From positions 1-8,803 of the forward strand of contig URZM01000084.1 in the NCBI GenBank assembly GCA_900552315.1: DNA of 8,803 nucleotides, written 5' to 3'. Below the pieces are notes generated by a model, which worked only from the letters and a program-made list of their open reading frames with translations, did not search any database and was not told the DNA's origin. This DNA is from an uncultured Bacteroidales bacterium (lineage in GTDB: Bacteria; Bacteroidota; Bacteroidia; Bacteroidales; Muribaculaceae). The position numbers were made by a program, and so were the translations under genes. Below are positions 5,802 through 8,803 of the stretch, in pieces (position 1 is the first letter of the stretch; each line of letters opens with the position of its first letter).

Positions 5802-7752
5802 ACTGGCGCCGGGTCCGGTGACTGAGCCTGCCGGAGCGGTGAGTGAGTGCCTGGAGCTGCGTCCGGACGGGGATAAGCTGCGTGCCTGCGGGGCTCCGCG
5901 CCTGCTGGAGCGCTTGCAGGACAGACCCCTGTTCGCCGACGTCATGGAGGGGCGCACCTGGATATTCACCCAGGAGGATGACGGTACCCTGTATGCGCGT
6001 CCGGTACCGGAGGAGGGTGAGGAACCTGTGGAGCCGGTGGAGGTGGCGCGCCTGGAGCGTGCGGTGGTCGAGGGAGCGGCGGCAGGCCCCTTCGTGATAT
6101 TCCGCCTGGAAGACGGAAGCCTGGTGTACCTGCGGCGCGAGGCCGGAGAGGGGCGGTACACATGGCTTGGGGCGTTGCCACAGCTCCCGGCGTTCACCCT
6201 GACGGCTGAGAAGGGGGTTGCCATGAGCGTGGAGATGGAGGGGGTGCGCTTCCCTACGGCGCTGAAGGACCTCTCCAACCCTGTGCCTCCGGAGGTCGCC
6301 ACCCGTGTGTGGCAGGCGTGGGTCAAGGCATGGTCGCGCCTGGAGGGGGACCTGCGGGGGGCAGGGCGTTGGACGGAGCCGGTGAGGGTAAGGGTAGCCA
6401 TGCGCCTGTGGGACGGCACGCTGCTGAGCGTGAGCGAGCCGGTGAGGGTGACGCCTCCTGTGCGGGCCGCCAGGGACCGGATGCAGGCCGGGGTGCTGTG
6501 GAGCGAGAGCGCCAAGGCCTTCACAGGCACCGACACCTGCACCCTCTCGGCCCACGGCTACACCATCACCCTGACCTGGCAAGGGGAGATTCCGGCGCAG
6601 TGGCAAGGGATAGTGTCGGGTTTCGAGCTGTGGGTGAGCCGCGAGCCCGCCACCCTGGACGGGGACCGAGTCCCCTCCGTCTCATTCATACATGACGACA
6701 GGGGAAACTATGTGAGCTTCATCCCCGCCGCGCGTCCGACCGCCGACATAGACGCCGATGCAGCCGTGTCCCCCTTGGGTCTGCTCCGTTTCCAGGAGTG
6801 CCCGTGCCCCGCCACCCTGCGGCTGCTCCGCGCCGAGCCCGCCGCCTGGGACTCGGCGGTGGAGGGTTACGTAACTCCCATGCCGGGGAATATGCTGGAA
6901 GCCGACTGCATACTGGGTTACGGCGAGTTCCTGCATGTGGGGGCCGACGATTCCCTGTACACATCGCGGCGCGGGAACCCCTTCGTGCTGCGCGACGTGA
7001 CGGTGGGGATGGGGGGCAGGGTGCGCTCCCTGCGTCCGCAGCGCTGCGGCGGGGGAGCCTTCACCCGGCAGTACATCTACGCCAGCACCGACCGTGGGCT
7101 GACGGCACTGTGCCACAAGGCCGACGGGGGGCATACCAACTGCCGGCCGGTGTGCCAGGAACCGTTGGGGCGCTCCGAGTCCTGGTGCTCCACTCCACGG
7201 GGGGTGTACGCCCTCACGGCACAAGGGTCGCTGCTGTGCCTGCGCGACGCGGCCGCACCGGTGGCGCTCACCGGCCTGGAGGGTGACGAGTCCTTGCTGT
7301 GGAGCAATGTCTTCGCCGAGCTGTGGATATGCTCGGACACCGGGTGCCGGGTGATGGGCGAGGTGGGCTTCCACACCCGCACGCTGCCTGCCATTTTGTG
7401 CCCTGTGCCGGGCGTGTTCTCCCCCTCGCTGGCATGCCTGCCGGAAGAGGACGGCCACTGGAGGCTGCTCTCCCTGGACCGAGAGGAGCCGACACAGGCG
7501 CGTAGGGCTTTCGAGTGTGAGCTGACCCCGGCAGAGGGCTCATGGTTGCGCCGGATGCTGATAAGCATGAACGGCTGCGGGATGGGTTACGAGGTGCGCG
7601 ACCCTCTGTGCGGGGTGCTGGCTTGCGGCACGGTAGGGGTGCGCATACGTCGGGGACTGGCCTTGACTCTTCCCCTGTCACCGGGAAGGAGAACCTTGAA
7701 GGTGCGCCTGGAGGGAGACATACAGGAGTTGGGACTCATAAGCATAATTTAA
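5767..7752 (+). CDS. Beta-rich virion protein, nozzle/head-stabilisation-like (beta-propeller type)
   Basis: This 661-residue protein is almost entirely strand-rich with repeating turns, and no signal peptide or membrane segment is seen. Residues 28-75 (C-L-E-L-R-P-D-G-D-K-L-R-A-C-G-A-P, then W-I-F-T-Q-E-D-D-G-T-L-Y) resemble the first blade of podovirus nozzle proteins. The segment 383-450 (G-Y-G-E-F-L-H-V-G-A-D-D-S-L-Y-T-S, N-P-F-V-L-R-D, Y-I-Y-A-S-T-D-R-G-L-T-A-L) and the T-P-R-G-V-Y-A-L-T at 476-484 resemble a Bacteroidales phage family with blades of the form N-P-F-V and S-D-R-G-x-x-x-L. The C-terminus (645-661) is a final L-K-V-R-L-E-G-D strand. P22 gp10 and T7 gp12 are the functional comparison: rings below the portal that hold packaged DNA. 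The role is inferred from this resemblance and from position after the portal. Twenty Cys residues, several clustered at 449-474, are unusual for a cytoplasmically assembled virion protein. Two starts are possible, 5767 or the in-frame ATG at 5779; both overlap the portal gene. Confidence 0.5.
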   Translation: MGTGMKTGKRAELAPGPVTEPAGAVSECLELRPDGDKLRACGAPRLLERLQDRPLFADVMEGRTWIFTQEDDGTLYARPVPEEGEEPVEPVEVARLERAVVEGAAAGPFVIFRLEDGSLVYLRREAGEGRYTWLGALPQLPAFTLTAEKGVAMSVEMEGVRFPTALKDLSNPVPPEVATRVWQAWVKAWSRLEGDLRGAGRWTEPVRVRVAMRLWDGTLLSVSEPVRVTPPVRAARDRMQAGVLWSESAKAFTGTDTCTLSAHGYTITLTWQGEIPAQWQGIVSGFELWVSREPATLDGDRVPSVSFIHDDRGNYVSFIPAARPTADIDADAAVSPLGLLRFQECPCPATLRLLRAEPAAWDSAVEGYVTPMPGNMLEADCILGYGEFLHVGADDSLYTSRRGNPFVLRDVTVGMGGRVRSLRPQRCGGGAFTRQYIYASTDRGLTALCHKADGGHTNCRPVCQEPLGRSESWCSTPRGVYALTAQGSLLCLRDAAAPVALTGLEGDESLLWSNVFAELWICSDTGCRVMGEVGFHTRTLPAILCPVPGVFSPSLACLPEEDGHWRLLSLDREEPTQARRAFECELTPAEGSWLRRMLISMNGCGMGYEVRDPLCGVLACGTVGVRIRRGLALTLPLSPGRRTLKVRLEGDIQELGLISII

Positions 7753-7758
7753 GGAGGA
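7751..7758 (+). promoter_or_regulatory. Strong Shine-Dalgarno site of the terminase gene
   Basis: AAGGAGGA lies 7 nt before the ATG at 7766 and begins within the stop codon of the preceding gene (TAA, 7750-7752). It is an essentially perfect Shine-Dalgarno sequence. Bacteroidetes seldom use such sites, and none this strong is visible before the other four genes of the operon. Confidence 0.7.
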
Positions 7759-7765
7759 TATAGAC

Positions 7766-8719
7766 ATGGACAACGCTGTGCAGAGATATATGGAGGATTT
7801 TCCCCGGTGGTGCGAGGAGTGCGTCACCGTCATCGACAAGCTCACGGGCGCTCCGGTGCCCTTCCGGCTCAATGCCCCGCAGCGGCGGGTGGCCGCCGTC
7901 ATGGAGGGTCAGCGGCGTCAGGGCAGGCCTATACGCCTCATCCTGCTCAAGGCGCGCCAGTGGGGCGGGAGCACCCTGGTGCAGGTGTACATGGCCTGGA
8001 TGCAGCTGGTGCGCCACCGGGGCTGGAACTCGCTGATATGCGGGCATGTGAAGGACGCCTCGGCCAACATCCGGGGCATGTACTCCATGCTGCTGCGCGA
8101 GTACCCGGCCTCGCTGAAGGGGGAGCGTCCCGCCGAGTGGGCTTTCACCCCTTTCGAGGGGAGCCGCAACATCAATGCCATAGCGGCCCGGGACTGCCGC
8201 GTGACCCTCGCCTCGGCCCTGGCCTCGAACTCCGTGAGGGGAGGCAACTACCAGATGGCGCACCTGAGCGAGGTGGCCTTCTGGGGCGACGGGGACCCGG
8301 AGGTGGCCGAGCGCACGGTGCGTTCCATAGCCGGGTCGGTGGCCCTGGAGCCGGAGACGCTCGTGGTGATGGAGAGCACCGCCGACGGGGAAGACAATTT
8401 CTTCCACGAGGAGTGGGAGAGGGCCGTGAGCGGGAAGGGGGACAAGGTGCCGGTGTTCGTGCCTTGGTACGAGATAGAGATCTACCGGCGTCCCTTCGCC
8501 TCGGAGCAGGAGCGCCGTGAGCTGGCCGAGGGGATGGACGACTATGAGAGGTCGCTGCTCCTGAGGGACGGGGTCACGCTTGAGGGTGTGAACTGGTATC
8601 ACTCCAAGCGGCGGGAGTATGCCACGCATGAGCAGATGATGGCCGAGTACCCCACCACCCCCGAGGAGGCGTTCACGGCCTCGGCCGTGCCGCCGCTGGA
8701 CCCTGCGTGGTTCTTCTGA
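7766..8719 (+). CDS. Terminase large subunit, ATPase domain only (nuclease domain absent)
   Basis: Large terminases pump DNA through the portal with an N-terminal ATPase and cut it with a C-terminal RNase H-like nuclease. Here 317 residues cover the ATPase. An adenine-binding-type segment with N-A-P-Q-R lies at 36-40. Walker A in its terminase form is L-K-A-R-Q-W-G-G-S-T at 61-70. A Walker B-like Q-M-A-H-L-S-E with catalytic-type Glu169 is followed by V-A-F-W. The coupling motif is V-M-E-S-T-A-D-G at 201-208. E-Y-P-T-T-P-E-E-A-F at 294-303 is the conserved end of the ATPase domain. The protein stops 14 residues later (A-W-F-F at 314-317). Full terminases run about 450-600 residues, so the whole nuclease is missing. 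The next 84 bases contain only the tandem repeat and no continuing frame. This is either a truncation or a motor whose nuclease is encoded elsewhere. It has a perfect Shine-Dalgarno site and follows the 661-residue gene by 13 bp. Confidence 0.8.
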   Translation: MDNAVQRYMEDFPRWCEECVTVIDKLTGAPVPFRLNAPQRRVAAVMEGQRRQGRPIRLILLKARQWGGSTLVQVYMAWMQLVRHRGWNSLICGHVKDASANIRGMYSMLLREYPASLKGERPAEWAFTPFEGSRNINAIAARDCRVTLASALASNSVRGGNYQMAHLSEVAFWGDGDPEVAERTVRSIAGSVALEPETLVVMESTADGEDNFFHEEWERAVSGKGDKVPVFVPWYEIEIYRRPFASEQERRELAEGMDDYERSLLLRDGVTLEGVNWYHSKRREYATHEQMMAEYPTTPEEAFTASAVPPLDPAWFF

Positions 8720-8744
8720 GCGGGGACGGGTGGGTGGTGGTTTT

Positions 8745-8782
8745 GACGGGTCGGACTTGTCGGACGGGTCTGACATCGGACC
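8745..8782. repeat. About 9-bp tandem repeat, right copy, next to the terminase end
   Basis: About three to four units of the CGGACGGGT type (GACGGGTCGGACTTGTCGG and onward) follow the terminase stop by about 25 bp. Bases 8745-8765 differ from 2169-2189 at one position only. Together with the copy at 2133-2192 they bracket the five-gene cassette in direct orientation. No T tract or clear terminator is visible in the 84 bases after the terminase stop, and the last 20 bases of the window show nothing recognisable. Confidence 0.6.
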
Positions 8783-8803
8783 GGAGCGGCGCATAACGTG
8801 TTG

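Noticed and set aside
5211..6606. Two long minus-strand frames opposite the portal and nozzle-like genes
   Set aside because: Low-complexity Arg/Pro/Ser/His composition, no recognisable domain, and complete overlap with supported genes.
7736..8794. Minus-strand frame of 352 residues opposite the terminase
   Set aside because: Antisense to clear ATPase motifs; its start lies in the tandem repeat and its composition is shadow-like.
8720..8803. Continuation of the terminase nuclease domain in another frame
   Set aside because: All three plus-strand frames over these 84 bases read through the tandem repeat or hit stops and show none of the acidic nuclease motifs.

Overview
The window looks like a Bacteroidales chromosome, possibly Muribaculaceae. 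The basis is a secreted protein that ends in a Bacteroidetes type IX-secretion-like C-terminal tail, a Bacteroidetes-type promoter (TAnnTTTG) in front of it, weak or absent Shine-Dalgarno sites before most genes, and intergenic DNA full of GC-rich palindromes and short tandem repeats. The family-level placement is an inference.

Layout. Bases 1-78 are non-coding and hold one copy of a dispersed GC-rich repeat. Bases 79-1563 (minus strand) encode a 494-residue secreted, multi-domain, carbohydrate-binding-like protein. Bases 1564-2507 (944 bp) carry no credible gene. They hold the minus-strand promoter of that protein, a dense series of palindromes (1755-2103), a plus-strand terminator-like structure, a roughly 9-bp tandem repeat (2133-2192), and an AT-rich leader (2193-2507) with a duplicated 15-bp motif. 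Bases 2508-8719 are five tightly packed plus-strand genes that form one apparent operon of tailed-phage head genes. After 8719 the tandem repeat seen at 2133-2192 recurs (8745-8782) and no further gene is visible.

The phage-type operon encodes, in order: an SU10/HK97-like major capsid protein, a 197-residue putative head-tail adaptor, a P22-like portal, a 661-residue beta-rich protein resembling the beta-propeller nozzle/head-stabilisation proteins of podoviruses, and a terminase large subunit consisting of the ATPase part only. Together these would make the core of a DNA-packaging particle: shell, portal vertex, connector, nozzle and packaging motor. The order is roughly the reverse of the usual terminase-portal-capsid order. 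The terminase stops right after the ATPase-to-nuclease linker, so the nuclease that cuts packaged DNA is missing. The portal ends early compared with P22-like relatives. No scaffold, protease, tail fibre, lysis, integrase or regulator gene is seen.

The best-supported reading is a phage-derived head-gene cassette of about 6.2 kb bounded by short repeats. It may be a decaying prophage remnant, a domesticated particle-forming cassette (gene-transfer-agent-like or satellite-like), or one arm of an element that continues beyond the window. The intact, translationally coupled reading frames argue against advanced decay, but the sequence alone cannot separate these possibilities.
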